The notes: generated from the letters alone by a model not told the origin. 64,000 bases of DNA from Chitinophaga caeni (GCF_002557795.1 NZ_CP023777.1:2799001-2863000), one strand, 5' to 3'. Shown: positions 26,716-36,503, numbered from the stretch's first letter. A program made the numbers and translations.

Positions 26716-27252
26716 TTAATTGTCTCTAAATTTTTCCAAGTCTTTCCAGATTGGATTTGATGCATCGTTTGCTTGCTGGCGCATCTTTTCCAGCATTTCT
26801 ATTACCTTTGGATCGCAACCGCTCTTACCCTCGCTGTTGTCCGGGTGAATGCGCTGCATGGGAATACTCAGGTTGATGAATTCGTAGATCCAATCGGCTA
26901 CGTTGACATGGGAATCTGTCTGCGAAATATATTTCACATCAGGATCGCCGGTGTCGTTCATCTCGCCGGGGTTTTCAACCAGTTTTACCACCTGGTCAAA
27001 ATCATCCCATAGTTGCATTTCGAACGGCTGACCGCAACGGTCGCACGTTACAGTAACCGTACCGCCAATTTCGAACTTTAGCATGAAGAAGTTACTTTTT
27101 TTGTCAAATTGTAACTTCACCGTAGCTTTACAATTACTAAAGTCCTGTTGGCCATAGTTTTCAAAGAAACTATCATTAATTTCGTACTGAAACGTATGAA
27201 CCCCGGGTTTTAGTCCTACAAAGGCTATATCAAATTCTCGGAGTTGTTTCAT
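26716..27252 (-). CDS. yceD: YceD/DUF177 family protein
   Basis: 178 residues from the ATG at 27252 (MKQLREFDIAFVGLKPG); an in-frame start at 27309 would place 19 extra residues upstream of the -7 box side and has no homology. The family is linked to 23S rRNA maturation in other organisms. A Cys pair (CDRCGQPF) and a later Cys (SGCDPKVIEML) may bind metal. First gene of the yceD-rpmF-plsX operon, with a clear promoter at 27281-27310. Confidence 0.9.
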   Translation of the reverse strand: MKQLREFDIAFVGLKPGVHTFQYEINDSFFENYGQQDFSNCKATVKLQFDKKSNFFMLKFEIGGTVTVTCDRCGQPFEMQLWDDFDQVVKLVENPGEMNDTGDPDVKYISQTDSHVNVADWIYEFINLSIPMQRIHPDNSEGKSGCDPKVIEMLEKMRQQANDASNPIWKDLEKFRDN

Positions 27253-27280
27253 AACAAAAAACCTCGCTTTAAGAGGGATG

Positions 27281-27310
27281 CAAAGGTAATTAAATATTTG
27301 CAAATGCAAA
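27281..27310 (-). promoter_or_regulatory. Promoter of yceD-rpmF-plsX
   Basis: On the minus strand TTTG (27307-27310) and TACCTTTG (27281-27288) are 18 bases apart, an exact fit to both Bacteroidota promoter boxes. The transcript would have a leader of about 25 bases before the yceD ATG at 27252, which also supports that start over 27309. Confidence 0.8.
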
Positions 27311-27484
27311 AATTTAGCGAAAAACCTGTTTGCTTTTAAATTTAATATATTATTTATTGCAAAAAAATCAGATATTTACCGCTAATCATATAGCATTGTT
27401 TCGAGCATAAGCTTTAAGAACTTACGACTGGACCAGATTCTATGAAGCCCTGTAAATATCCCTATTTGATTTTTTATTTGAATT

Positions 27485-29914
27485 ATGACTTTTAAAGGAA
27501 GACCCGGTATCAAAAAATCTAAAAGAACTCCAGAAAATCCCCTCCAACGTGGCGCCAACAACGTGCCGCCAACCGGTGTTTTGTCCCTACCCATCCTGTC
27601 TTTCCTGCAAAACTCGAATGCCGGGATGCTGGTAACCGACGAAAAACACCGTTTTATTTGGGCCAACGAGATTTACCTGGATTATTTCTCCGCTCTTCCT
27701 ACATTTCTTGATGACTTCTTTCATCAACCCTATAACGGCGTAATCGAATATATGAAGCCTTACGTACTCTTTCCCGATGCTTTCGAAATGAAAATGAAAG
27801 AGTTACGGAGAAAGAAAAAACCGTATTTCGGTTGGGAGCTTCTCTTTTCAGACGGCGCTATCCGCGAAGTTAGCTATATCCCCATTTTTGAAAAAAAATC
27901 TTTCCAGGGCAGCGTATGGCAAATCGTGGATGTTACCAAGCAAAAACGCGAACAAATGGCTGTCCGCGATTATGCGAATAAATATAGTGTTGTCTTAAAT
28001 CACCTGAACGCGGCTGTTTGCGAAACTGATGTCGACGGAAATATCACCCATGTTCACCATAGCTTTTGCCGCCTTTCAGGCTATTCCGAAGAGGAATTAA
28101 TCGGTCAGAATATCACGGAACTATTCGTTCCCCAGGAAAGCCGCGAATATGCTAGGAACTTGAGGAAGTACCGGGTAGATAACAATGTGCCGCTATTGTA
28201 CGACCTGGAAATTATTTTGAAAGACGGTACCCGCAAATGGGTGCTGGCCAGTTCCAGCAATATTTACGATGCTGCCGGCAAACCCGTTGGCGGCGTTGGG
28301 ATCCATATGGATATCACGGCGCAAAAACTCCAGCAAATTGAACTGGAGAAAGCCCGCCATGCCGCGGAAGAGGCCCAGCGTATCCAGAAAGAGTTCCTGG
28401 CTAATATGAGCCATGAAATCCGCACACCGTTGAACGCCATCATCGGTATGATACATTTGTTGAATGAAACGGCGCTCGATGAAGATCAGAAGGAATATAT
28501 CAAGATATTAAAACATTCCTCCGGCATCTTGCACGACCTTATCACCGATATCTTGGATATCAGCAAGATCGAAGCCGGTAAGCTGGATGTGAATCCGAGG
28601 GAATTTGATTTGAGGGAATTGGTACAGTCCATGACGGAAACCTTCCAACTGAAATTGGGGCAAAGACCGATCAAGTTGACGGTCGAATTTGACAAGCAGC
28701 TGGATTCCTTATTGGTCGGAGATGATAAGTTATTGAACCAAATCCTGATGAATTTACTCGGAAATGCTGAAAAGTTCACAAAGGAAGGGGAAATTGCCCT
28801 TTCCGTGGACCTGGACCGGCGCATCGGTAATACGGTGTGGGCTAAATTCAGGGTTTGCGATACCGGCATCGGGATAAAGAAAGATAAACTGGAACTAATC
28901 TTCCAAAATTATAAACAGGCCGAAAAGGATATCCGTGAGCGTTACGGGGGAACCGGTTTAGGCCTGGCCATCGCCAAACAATTGGTAGAATTGCAGGGCG
29001 GACAAATCTATATCGAGGAAGCGCCCGTATTTAATACTTGTTTCACTTTTACTTTGCCACTGGCCGATACGGGAAAACCGTTGATGCCTACCAGCGAGCT
29101 GGAACAGAAATATGCCAGGATCAATTTCGGTAGCTCCAAGGTATTGGTAGTGGAAGACAACCAGATGAACCTGAAGTATATCTTGAGTTTACTCGAAAAA
29201 TATAAGATCGATTACCAACTCGCAACCAATGGCCCGGATGCGCTTTATTTCCTGAATTCTAAACAATTTGACCTGGTACTGATGGATATCCGTATACCCG
29301 GGATGGATGGTTTCGAATTGGCCAAGAAGATCCGGGAAGATGAAAGTAAACCAAATGTAGCCACACCTGTTATTGCTACCACGGCTGCCGCGGTGCCCAG
29401 TACCATTACGAAGGCGAGGGTCATCGGTATCACCGATATATTAACAAAACCATATACACCGGATCAACTGTTACTGATCCTGAATAAATATTTGAACGAA
29501 GACGAAACTGAACTAATAATGGAAGTTCCCAACTACAGTGGTTATGAATTTCATCCGAAACTGGATGTTCGATACCTGAACTCTTTATACGAAAGTAATA
29601 TCGGGTACGCGGTCGATCTGTTTGAAATATTCGTAATGACGATGGAAGAGGAGATGCAAAAGTTGCTCAATACGGCGAAGAACAAGGATTTGGAACAACT
29701 GAAATTCCAAGTACATAAAATCAAACCCAACTTTTCGATGGTGGGACTGACCTGGATAACCGGGAAAATGGAAACCTTAGAAGATTACCTGCGCAAAAAT
29801 AATGATGTAGACGTAGTTACTGAAATGTTGACTTCCGTTCAGCAAGAAGTAATTGAATTTTTCCCGATCATCAAGGAAGAACTGGGAAAGATGCAAGACT
29901 TTATCAAGAAATAA
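27485..29914 (+). CDS. Hybrid sensor histidine kinase (PAS-PAS-HisKA-HATPase-REC-Hpt)
   Basis: 809 residues, no membrane segment, so probably cytoplasmic. Two PAS domains occupy about 35-150 and 155-285 (NAAVCETDVDGNITHVHHSF, GYSEEELIGQNI). The kinase core has acceptor His310 (MSHEIRTPLNAI), N-box (ILMNLLGNAEKF), DTGIGIKKDK and GGTGLGLAIAK. A receiver domain follows with Asp601 (LVLMDIRIPGMDG) and the conserved Lys in LTKPYTP. A C-terminal Hpt domain has His744 (VHKIKPNFSMVG). All phosphorelay stations are intact, so signals would pass His-Asp-His to a separate regulator not encoded nearby. It ends three bases before the convergent fructosamine kinase gene. Confidence 0.93.
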   Translation: MTFKGRPGIKKSKRTPENPLQRGANNVPPTGVLSLPILSFLQNSNAGMLVTDEKHRFIWANEIYLDYFSALPTFLDDFFHQPYNGVIEYMKPYVLFPDAFEMKMKELRRKKKPYFGWELLFSDGAIREVSYIPIFEKKSFQGSVWQIVDVTKQKREQMAVRDYANKYSVVLNHLNAAVCETDVDGNITHVHHSFCRLSGYSEEELIGQNITELFVPQESREYARNLRKYRVDNNVPLLYDLEIILKDGTRKWVLASSSNIYDAAGKPVGGVGIHMDITAQKLQQIELEKARHAAEEAQRIQKEFLANMSHEIRTPLNAIIGMIHLLNETALDEDQKEYIKILKHSSGILHDLITDILDISKIEAGKLDVNPREFDLRELVQSMTETFQLKLGQRPIKLTVEFDKQLDSLLVGDDKLLNQILMNLLGNAEKFTKEGEIALSVDLDRRIGNTVWAKFRVCDTGIGIKKDKLELIFQNYKQAEKDIRERYGGTGLGLAIAKQLVELQGGQIYIEEAPVFNTCFTFTLPLADTGKPLMPTSELEQKYARINFGSSKVLVVEDNQMNLKYILSLLEKYKIDYQLATNGPDALYFLNSKQFDLVLMDIRIPGMDGFELAKKIREDESKPNVATPVIATTAAAVPSTITKARVIGITDILTKPYTPDQLLLILNKYLNEDETELIMEVPNYSGYEFHPKLDVRYLNSLYESNIGYAVDLFEIFVMTMEEEMQKLLNTAKNKDLEQLKFQVHKIKPNFSMVGLTWITGKMETLEDYLRKNNDVDVVTEMLTSVQQEVIEFFPIIKEELGKMQDFIKK

Positions 29915-29917
29915 ATT

Positions 29918-30796
29918 TTAGAAAGCCCTTACGATCTCGCGGATGCTGTTATAATAGCTGCCGCCAAAGAGGATATAATGCACCAGCAATGGGTATAACT
30001 GGCAAATGCCGATCCGCTGTTGCCAACCCGGTTGCAACGGGTAAGTTTTATCGTAGGCCTGGTAAAAACGGTTGTCGAAACCGCCGAACAAGCGGGTCAT
30101 AGCCAAATCCATCTCGCGGTAACCGTAATAAATAGCGGGATCGTAAACATATGCCTGTCCTTTTTTGCCAACCATAAAATTACCTGACCATAGATCGCCA
30201 TGCAATAATGACGACGGTTCACCGGGGAAAATCTGCGGAAAGCGCTTGCAAAGTGCTTCTAATTGCTGCGCCAACGTTTTGTCGAGCTGATGCTCATCGT
30301 AAGCCAGCTTTACCAGGGGCATAATACGGTTGAATGCATAAAAAACGGGCCAGTTGTTATAAGGGGTATTGTATTGCTTTATAGAACCGATATAATTCGA
30401 TTCATTTAAGCCGAAATAAGGCTGCGATTGCCGGTGAAGCTGCGCTAAACCGGCGCCAAAATGCTCCCAGAAATCATGCCTGGCAGCTTCTTTGGGAATG
30501 TACTCCGTTACGAGGTAAGCGGCATTGCCCACATGGCCATACAGGTAAGGCTCGGGAACCGCGATGCTTCTGGCCGCTCTCAAGGCCTGTAATCCATGTA
30601 ATTCTTTTTGAAAGATTTTAGGGAATTTTTTATGATCGTTTATTTTTAGAAAATAGTCACCTTCATTGGTGGCGATTTTATATGTGAAATTAATATCGCC
30701 GCCATATAACTTTTCTGATTGAATTATCTGTATTTTCACCCCGAATTTTGCAGAGAGTTTTATTGCAATATCTTGGAGTAATTTATCATCGATCAT
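29918..30796 (-). CDS. Fructosamine kinase family protein
   Basis: 292 residues of the APH/FN3K kinase fold. The catalytic loop is LLHGDLWSGNFMV and the metal-binding segment is YDPAIYYGYREMDLAMTRLFGGF, both diagnostic for fructosamine-3-kinases, which phosphorylate ketoamines on glycated proteins or ribulosamines so that they decompose. The N-lobe has YGGDINFTYKI and FLKIND. It converges with the hybrid kinase gene. Which glycated substrate it uses is not visible. Confidence 0.92.
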   Translation of the reverse strand: MIDDKLLQDIAIKLSAKFGVKIQIIQSEKLYGGDINFTYKIATNEGDYFLKINDHKKFPKIFQKELHGLQALRAARSIAVPEPYLYGHVGNAAYLVTEYIPKEAARHDFWEHFGAGLAQLHRQSQPYFGLNESNYIGSIKQYNTPYNNWPVFYAFNRIMPLVKLAYDEHQLDKTLAQQLEALCKRFPQIFPGEPSSLLHGDLWSGNFMVGKKGQAYVYDPAIYYGYREMDLAMTRLFGGFDNRFYQAYDKTYPLQPGWQQRIGICQLYPLLVHYILFGGSYYNSIREIVRAF

Positions 30797-30811
30797 GTTC
30801 CTAAAATAATT

Positions 30812-31963
30812 ATGGAGAACCGCGTCAATTTTAAAATCAAGTTTATAAGGATTGCACTTTCTTTATTGGTGATTGCAATAGTACAGTTTTTACTCAATGC
30901 AAATATACGGCTCGCTGATTTTTATTTCCATAGATGGTACGTTTCTATAAGTAAGGGTTTAAGGTATGTTTTGGGTAATGTCCCGTTTAGTATAGGTGAC
31001 GTAATATACACAACATGGATCATAATAGGGATTGTTTTTTTATTTAAGATCGTATTTAATGCTGTACGCGTAAAATGGAGGGAGGCCGCGTATATACTCT
31101 TACAAGCGGTTCACTCGGTATTGCATATTTACCTGGCTTTCCTGCTTTTATGGGGATATAATTACCAGAGGAACTCCGTGGAGGAGGATTTTAATTTGCC
31201 GCCGTCAGCCCATTATGATGCAAATTCTTTATACCGTTTATCGGATACGCTGGTCAACATGGCTAACGGGGAACTGGAAATGATCTTCCGGGAAAAGTTA
31301 GATCGCGATCTTCCCAAGGAACAGTTGTTCGGGATGGCGGCAGCAGCATATGATCGCTTAGCTACAGAAAATGTACATCTAAATTATACTTATACTTCTA
31401 TTAAACCTTCGTTATATAACAAGTGGTTGAATTATATCGGGGTAACCGGTTATTTAAACCCCTTTACCAACGAAGCGCAGGTAAATACCTCTGTGCCGGG
31501 TTTCACTTTACCTTTTACTACTTGCCATGAAATCGCCCACCAGCTCGGTTATGCACCGGAAGAGGATGCTAATTTCGTAGGTTTCGTCGTAGCTAGCCAA
31601 AGTAAAGATCCCCGCTTCCGGTACTCGGCGCATTTCGAAATGCTACTGTACAGCGTGCGTATGCTGGGGCGACAAAATGACTCGTTGGCGCAGGTGATCT
31701 TGGAAAAAACCTTGCCGGGTATCCGGGAAGATTACAAGACCTTGAGAACTTTCTATGAAAATTATCAAGGTCCTGTAGATGATTATTCGAGGTTGCTGTA
31801 TGATCAATATTTAAAAGCAAACCAACAGGAAATGGGGGTACAGAGCTATAGCGAAGTTGTACGCTGGTTGTTGGTTTACTATGGAATAAGCGCCGCGGCG
31901 CCACCGATCCCGATTGACACTTTACAGTCAGTTCATCATCAATACGTTGACACTACGTTGTAA
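30812..31963 (+). CDS. DUF3810 membrane protein with zinc-protease-like motif
   Basis: 383 residues. Three hydrophobic segments lie in the first 120 residues (IALSLLVIAIVQFLL, VIYTTWIIIGIVFLFKIVF, VLHIYLAFLLLWGYN). The rest is soluble and contains CHEIAHQLGYAPEEDANFVGF, an HExxH motif followed by an Asp/Asn-rich segment as in gluzincin-like peptidases, hence a possible membrane-bound metallopeptidase. The family is annotated only as DUF3810 and its activity is unproven as far as I know. Its last 36 bases overlap the convergent arginase gene. It starts 15 bases from the divergent fructosamine kinase start. Confidence 0.88.
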   Translation: MENRVNFKIKFIRIALSLLVIAIVQFLLNANIRLADFYFHRWYVSISKGLRYVLGNVPFSIGDVIYTTWIIIGIVFLFKIVFNAVRVKWREAAYILLQAVHSVLHIYLAFLLLWGYNYQRNSVEEDFNLPPSAHYDANSLYRLSDTLVNMANGELEMIFREKLDRDLPKEQLFGMAAAAYDRLATENVHLNYTYTSIKPSLYNKWLNYIGVTGYLNPFTNEAQVNTSVPGFTLPFTTCHEIAHQLGYAPEEDANFVGFVVASQSKDPRFRYSAHFEMLLYSVRMLGRQNDSLAQVILEKTLPGIREDYKTLRTFYENYQGPVDDYSRLLYDQYLKANQQEMGVQSYSEVVRWLLVYYGISAAAPPIPIDTLQSVHHQYVDTTL

Positions 31964-32875
31964 GATGTTGAACGCAATTTCTGCCATCAGGTTTTCACGA
32001 TCCAGGGTAGGGTTGACCTCTGTTATTTCAAAGCAGCAAATTTTACGGTGCTGCATGAACTTGGAGATCAGGTCTTCCGCTTCCCTTTCCCTCAAACCGT
32101 TACTAACGGGGGTGCCGGTTCCTTTCGAAATCGAGGAATCCAGGCTGTCCACATCGAACGAGATATAAATTAAATCGCAATCACTTAAATAGCGAAATAC
32201 GCTCCTGGCAACATTTTCCGGACCTTTTCTTCGCACTTCGCTGGTCGTGATCACCTTCATGCCATATTTTTTTATCAGGTAATCTTCTTCCTTTTCATAA
32301 TCTCTTAATGAAATAAAGACGATGTCTTCAGGTAATACCTTCGGAGAGATTTTGCCGATATTTTTTAAGGCGCTCCAAGCTTTGGTCGTATTTTCATCCA
32401 ACTCATGGACCTTGCAATCCAGGTTATCTTCTGCAATAGCGGTTGCCAGGGGCATCCCGTGCATGTTTCCGGAAGGCGTGGTATACGGCGTATGCAAATC
32501 GGCATGCGCATCTATCCAGATCACGCCCAGTTTAGCTTGTGGATGCGCCATTTTAAGCCCGGCGATGGTAGCTCCCGCGGTACTGTGGTCGCCACTTAAA
32601 ACTACCGGGAACCAATTTTGCTTAACTGTATCACATACACTTTTGCTGATCCTGTCATACATGGTGTACGTACCTTTAATGCGCTTGGCATAAGGGGATT
32701 CGATCGGTTCAAATAGGAGCTTGTTCTCCGTTTCGATTTCCTCGGTTGGAAAATGAACAAAAAAGCTACTCATAAAATCCAGTGCGGCTATTTTGATAGC
32801 ATCTACACCGAGACTGGCGCCCCGTGTTCCGGCTCCGATTTCCGACTTTACTTCTATGATTTTTATGTTTTTCAT
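31928..32875 (-). CDS. rocF: Arginase/agmatinase-superfamily hydrolase, probably arginase
   Basis: 315 residues. The manganese ligands are present in GDHSTAG, WIDAHADLHTP and SFDVDSLDSS, together with SGNMHGMPLA and KGTGTPVSNGLRERE, the latter region as in arginases. The expected reaction is arginine to ornithine plus urea. Agmatinase or another ureohydrolase activity cannot be excluded. Its 3' end overlaps the DUF3810 gene on the other strand. Confidence 0.88.
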   Translation of the reverse strand: MKNIKIIEVKSEIGAGTRGASLGVDAIKIAALDFMSSFFVHFPTEEIETENKLLFEPIESPYAKRIKGTYTMYDRISKSVCDTVKQNWFPVVLSGDHSTAGATIAGLKMAHPQAKLGVIWIDAHADLHTPYTTPSGNMHGMPLATAIAEDNLDCKVHELDENTTKAWSALKNIGKISPKVLPEDIVFISLRDYEKEEDYLIKKYGMKVITTSEVRRKGPENVARSVFRYLSDCDLIYISFDVDSLDSSISKGTGTPVSNGLREREAEDLISKFMQHRKICCFEITEVNPTLDRENLMAEIAFNILQRSVNVLMMN

Positions 32876-32990
32876 AATACTATTGGCAAGCTACGGGAAT
32901 TTAACGGAAGTCCCAAGGCAGTTACAAAATGAAGTAAGCGCCAACCGCCGCAGGCTAATGCTCCAACGGTCTTGCCTAAACGATAATTTT

Positions 32991-34133
32991 TTATTTTCCA
33001 ATAATACTTCTACCGATAACGATCCGTTGTACTTCGGAAGTGCCTTCGTAGATCTGGGTGATCTTGGCATCTCTCATCAAGCGTTCCACGTGGTATTCTT
33101 TAACATAGCCGTAGCCGCCATGTACCTGTACTGCCTCGGTAGCAACCCACATGGCTGTTTCTGATGCAAATACTTTGGCCATGGAGCCGCTCAGTGTATA
33201 ATCTAAGCCATTATCTTTTTCCCATGCCGCCTTGAGGCAAAGCAGGCGTGCTGCTTCGATCTGGGTGGCCATGTCGGCCAATTTAAACTGTATAGCTTGG
33301 TGGTTACATATTTCAGTTCCGAAAGCCTTGCGAGATTTGGAATATTTCAAGGCTAATTCGTAAGCACCGCTGGCAATTCCCAAAGCTTGGCTGGCAATAC
33401 CAATTCTGCCGCCACCAAGAGTTTTCATAGCAAACTTAAATCCGAACCCATCTTCACCGATCCTGTTTTCCTTCGGAACTTTAACATCTTGGAACATGAT
33501 ACTATGTGTATCACTACCACGGATCCCCAGCTTATTTTCTTTTACCCCGATGGTAATGCCGGGACTGTTTTTCTCTACGATCAGGGCATTGATGCCTTTA
33601 CTGCCTTTTTCAGGATGAGTTTGAGCTATTACGAGGTAAGTGCTGGCAGAGTTACCGTTAGTGATCCAGTTCTTGGTACCGTTTAATAAATAGTGATCCC
33701 CTTTATCTTCGGCGGTAGTTCTTTGTGATGTTGCGTCAGAACCTGCTTCCGGCTCACTTAAGAGGAATGCGCCGATCACTTCGCCCTTAGCTAAGGGTAC
33801 GAGGTATTTTTGTTTCTGTTCTTCATTGCCAAAGTGTTCTAAACCCCAGCATACCAAAGAATTATTAACGCTCATCACCACGGCGGCAGAGGCATCGATC
33901 TTGGAAATTTCTTCCATTGCCAAAACATAAGAGATGGTATCTAAACCGGATCCCCCGTATTTGGGATCAACCATCATACCGAGAAAACCGAGCTCGCCTA
34001 ACTGTTTCACCTGTTCAGCCGGGAATTTTTGTAATTCATCCCTTTCGATAACCCCGGGTAGTAACTCGTTATTAGCGAAATCCCTGGCCGCTTTCTGAAT
34101 CATTAAATGTTCTTCTGATAACTGGAAATTCAT
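32991..34133 (-). CDS. Acyl-CoA dehydrogenase (short/branched-chain type)
   Basis: 380 residues from the ATG at 34133 (MNFQLSEEHLMIQKAARDFA); an in-frame start at 34232 adds 33 residues without homology. It introduces a 2,3-double bond into acyl-CoA using FAD and electron-transfer flavoprotein. Family signatures are GAFLLSEPEAGSDATSQ, NGTKNWITNG, LGIRGSDTHS, GGGRIGIASQALGIA and QVHGGYGYVKEYHVERLMRDAK. The catalytic base is the Glu of YEGTSE (about Glu363), the position used by short-chain and glutaryl/butyryl types. The exact chain length cannot be told. Confidence 0.95.
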   Translation of the reverse strand: MNFQLSEEHLMIQKAARDFANNELLPGVIERDELQKFPAEQVKQLGELGFLGMMVDPKYGGSGLDTISYVLAMEEISKIDASAAVVMSVNNSLVCWGLEHFGNEEQKQKYLVPLAKGEVIGAFLLSEPEAGSDATSQRTTAEDKGDHYLLNGTKNWITNGNSASTYLVIAQTHPEKGSKGINALIVEKNSPGITIGVKENKLGIRGSDTHSIMFQDVKVPKENRIGEDGFGFKFAMKTLGGGRIGIASQALGIASGAYELALKYSKSRKAFGTEICNHQAIQFKLADMATQIEAARLLCLKAAWEKDNGLDYTLSGSMAKVFASETAMWVATEAVQVHGGYGYVKEYHVERLMRDAKITQIYEGTSEVQRIVIGRSIIGK

Positions 34134-34337
34134 ATAAGATTGTTTAATTGTATCCTGCTTTATGATGTTTACAAACCTATTTATTCTTGGGCATCTAAAA
34201 AAATACGCCTTCCATAATTCGGCAACATCCAAGTTTCAGCGAAAATTTTTGAATAAACACAAGGACAAAGCCACATTTCTTTTGATAAACATCTTTACCC
34301 CCTCCTTTGTTTCCGTACCGCTCAAAAACAAAAAACG

Positions 34338-34385
34338 ATCCGTGCAATCCTTAAATCCCCCTAAAATCCGTGAACAAAATCCGTG
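34338..34385. repeat. Three copies of ATCCGTG in the yggS upstream region
   Basis: ATCCGTG occurs at 34338, 34366 and 34379, the last two as part of AAAATCCGTG units 13 bases apart. The whole 298-base interval between the acyl-CoA dehydrogenase and yggS starts has no gene and should carry both promoters. The copies could be regulator sites or chance. Confidence 0.3.
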
Positions 34386-34431
34386 GCCAAAACGCATGAG
34401 CAATGGTCGCTTTTCTTTAATTTTGAGGCTT

Positions 34432-35115
34432 ATGTCAGTAAATTTATCAGCTTATCAATCTGTTTTAAAGGAATTACAACCATTTGCAGCGGCCTTGGTG
34501 GCTGTTTCGAAGGTGAAGCCGGCAAGCGATATCCGGGAGTTATACGATGCGGGACAAAGAATTTTCGGCGAAAACTATGTTCAGGAGATGGTAGACAAGC
34601 AAAGCCAGCTCCCGGCAGATATACAATGGCATTTTATCGGGCATCTTCAAAGTAACAAGGTGAAATACATTGCTCCCTTTGTAACGATGATCCACGCGGT
34701 CGATAGCTTGAAACTATTACAGGAAATTAATAAACAAGCCGCTAAATCGAACCGGGTAATTTATTGCCTGCTTCAAATCCATATCGCTGAAGAGGAAACC
34801 AAGTTCGGCTTGGATGAAGCGGAGTTGATGAACTTGCTGAACGATTATAAAACCCAAGCTGCTGCTTGGCCATATGTTAAAATTGCCGGGCTAATGGGGA
34901 TGGCCACCAATACCGATAACTTGGAACAAGTGCGCAAAGAATTTGCAGGGCTGAAAACATTGCATGGCAAGATTAAAGCGGATTTCTTCGCTGATGAGCC
35001 GGCATTCAAGGAATTGTCGATGGGCATGAGTGGAGATTATCACTTGGCTTTAGAAGAAGGTAGCACATTGGTTCGCATCGGCAGTTTACTATTCGGTGCC
35101 AGGATTCGACCATAA
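34432..35115 (+). CDS. PLP homeostasis protein, YggS/PROSC family
   Basis: 227 residues from the ATG at 34432 (MSVNLSAYQSVLKEL); the frame is open further upstream to 34162 but this would add 90 unrelated residues. The pyridoxal phosphate Lys is in VAVSKVKPA, and the family motifs FGENYVQEMVDK, WHFIGHLQSNKVK, LQIHIAEEETKFG, GLMGMAT and LSMGMSGDYHLALEEGSTLVRIG are all present. It binds free PLP in the cytoplasm and buffers vitamin B6 and amino-acid pools. Confidence 0.95.
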   Translation: MSVNLSAYQSVLKELQPFAAALVAVSKVKPASDIRELYDAGQRIFGENYVQEMVDKQSQLPADIQWHFIGHLQSNKVKYIAPFVTMIHAVDSLKLLQEINKQAAKSNRVIYCLLQIHIAEEETKFGLDEAELMNLLNDYKTQAAAWPYVKIAGLMGMATNTDNLEQVRKEFAGLKTLHGKIKADFFADEPAFKELSMGMSGDYHLALEEGSTLVRIGSLLFGARIRP

Positions 35116-35183
35116 TTTAATTAGTCTATAGGTGGAGTAGGATAAATGCTTTTAATTTGCAAGGCATAATCATCATCGATCTA

Positions 35184-36413
35184 ATGAAGCATTTTCTGAT
35201 TGTAGCGCTGGCATTATTCGCCGGCCTAAGTTTACATGCGCAACAACGCTTAACCAAAGGCATTTGGCAGGCGAAACTCCATCGAAGCGATGGCGCGGAT
35301 ATCGTTTTCAATTTTGACTTGGTACGGGAGTCAGGCAAGCCCGTCATATATATTATCAATGCCAAAGAAAGGATGCGCGTGGATGAAATAACTACTTCCG
35401 CGGATTCAGCTTGGATAAAAATGCCCTTTTTTGATAATGACTTCAAAGCGGCCATCTTAAAGGATGGTAGCTTACAAGGGATTTGGACCAGGCATTTACC
35501 CACGGGAGATCAAACGATTCCATTTACGGCTAAACCCGGTGTAAAAGTGCGCTTCCCAGTTCGCAATAAGCCGGCTGCTGATGTTAGCGGTCGCTGGCCT
35601 ACATATTTCTATAAACCGGGCGAAGCGGATTCTTCTTTCGCCATCGGTGAGTTCGAGCAAAATGGCAATACCGTATACGGCACTTTCCTTACCAGTAGCG
35701 GTGATTACAGGTATTTGCAAGGAGTTGTAGACGGTAACCAATTGAAGTTATCTACTTTTGACGGCTCCCATGCCTACTTGTTCACGGCCAGGGTCGAGGG
35801 TAAAACAATGAAAGAGGGTATTTTCTATGCGGGCATCACCGCCAAGGAGCATTGGATAGCCAAGAATGATCCCGCTGCGAAACTACCCGATGAACGTACG
35901 CTCAATACAATGCGTCCGGGTGAAAGCCGCCTGGATTTTGTCTTCCCGGATCTAAACGGCCATAAAGTAAGTATTAATGATCCCAGGTTTAGGAACAAGG
36001 TCGTGATCGTAAGCATTGGCGGTTCCTGGTGTCCTAACTGTATGGATGAAACGGCCTACCTCAGCAAATGGTATAAAGAAAATAAACAAAGGGGGGTAGA
36101 AGTAATTGCATTAGCATACGAACGTACCACCGATTTTGAAAAGTCAAGGCAATCCGCTGCGAAATTCGCAGAAAGGTTCCGGGTTACCTACCCAGTTTTA
36201 ATTACCCAGGTAACGCCCGGGGATCCAAAGAAAACGGAGAAAACTTTACCGCAACTAACGGGATTGAAAGGTTTCCCCACTTCGATATTCATTGATAAGA
36301 AAGGTGAGGTCCGGGAGGTACATACCGGCTTTTCAGGTCCCGGGACAGGGGAGCATTACGAGGAATTTAAAAGGAATTTTAATGCCTTGATCGATAAATT
36401 ACTGGCTGAATAA
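35184..36413 (+). CDS. Secreted TlpA/redoxin-like thiol-disulfide protein
   Basis: 409 residues from the ATG at 35184, which begins a signal peptide (MKHFLIVALALFAGLSLHAQ). An N-terminal beta-rich domain of about 230 residues, common in Bacteroidota TlpA-like proteins, precedes a thioredoxin fold with WCPNC (Cys283, Cys286), the region VEVIALAYERT and the cis-Pro strand GFPTSIFID. It would reduce or isomerise disulfides or act in haem/cytochrome maturation in the periplasm. A strong terminator follows. Confidence 0.9.
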   Translation: MKHFLIVALALFAGLSLHAQQRLTKGIWQAKLHRSDGADIVFNFDLVRESGKPVIYIINAKERMRVDEITTSADSAWIKMPFFDNDFKAAILKDGSLQGIWTRHLPTGDQTIPFTAKPGVKVRFPVRNKPAADVSGRWPTYFYKPGEADSSFAIGEFEQNGNTVYGTFLTSSGDYRYLQGVVDGNQLKLSTFDGSHAYLFTARVEGKTMKEGIFYAGITAKEHWIAKNDPAAKLPDERTLNTMRPGESRLDFVFPDLNGHKVSINDPRFRNKVVIVSIGGSWCPNCMDETAYLSKWYKENKQRGVEVIALAYERTTDFEKSRQSAAKFAERFRVTYPVLITQVTPGDPKKTEKTLPQLTGLKGFPTSIFIDKKGEVREVHTGFSGPGTGEHYEEFKRNFNALIDKLLAE

Positions 36414-36430
36414 CAGCAACATCCAAGTAT

Positions 36431-36469
36431 AAAAATCCCTTGCATACATATACAATGCAAGGGATTTTT
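36431..36469. terminator. Strong bidirectional terminator
   Basis: A perfect 15-base stem AAAAATCCCTTGCAT / ATGCAAGGGATTTTT closes a nine-base loop and has A/T tracts on both sides. It separates the convergent TlpA-like and dcd genes. Confidence 0.9.
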
Positions 36470-36503
36470 AAAAATATCTTATATAAAATATTAGTTTACC
36501 ATA

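Noticed and set aside
34162..34431. N-terminal extension of yggS of 90 residues
   Set aside because: The added residues have no homology and look like translated intergenic DNA; the ATG at 34432 fits the family.
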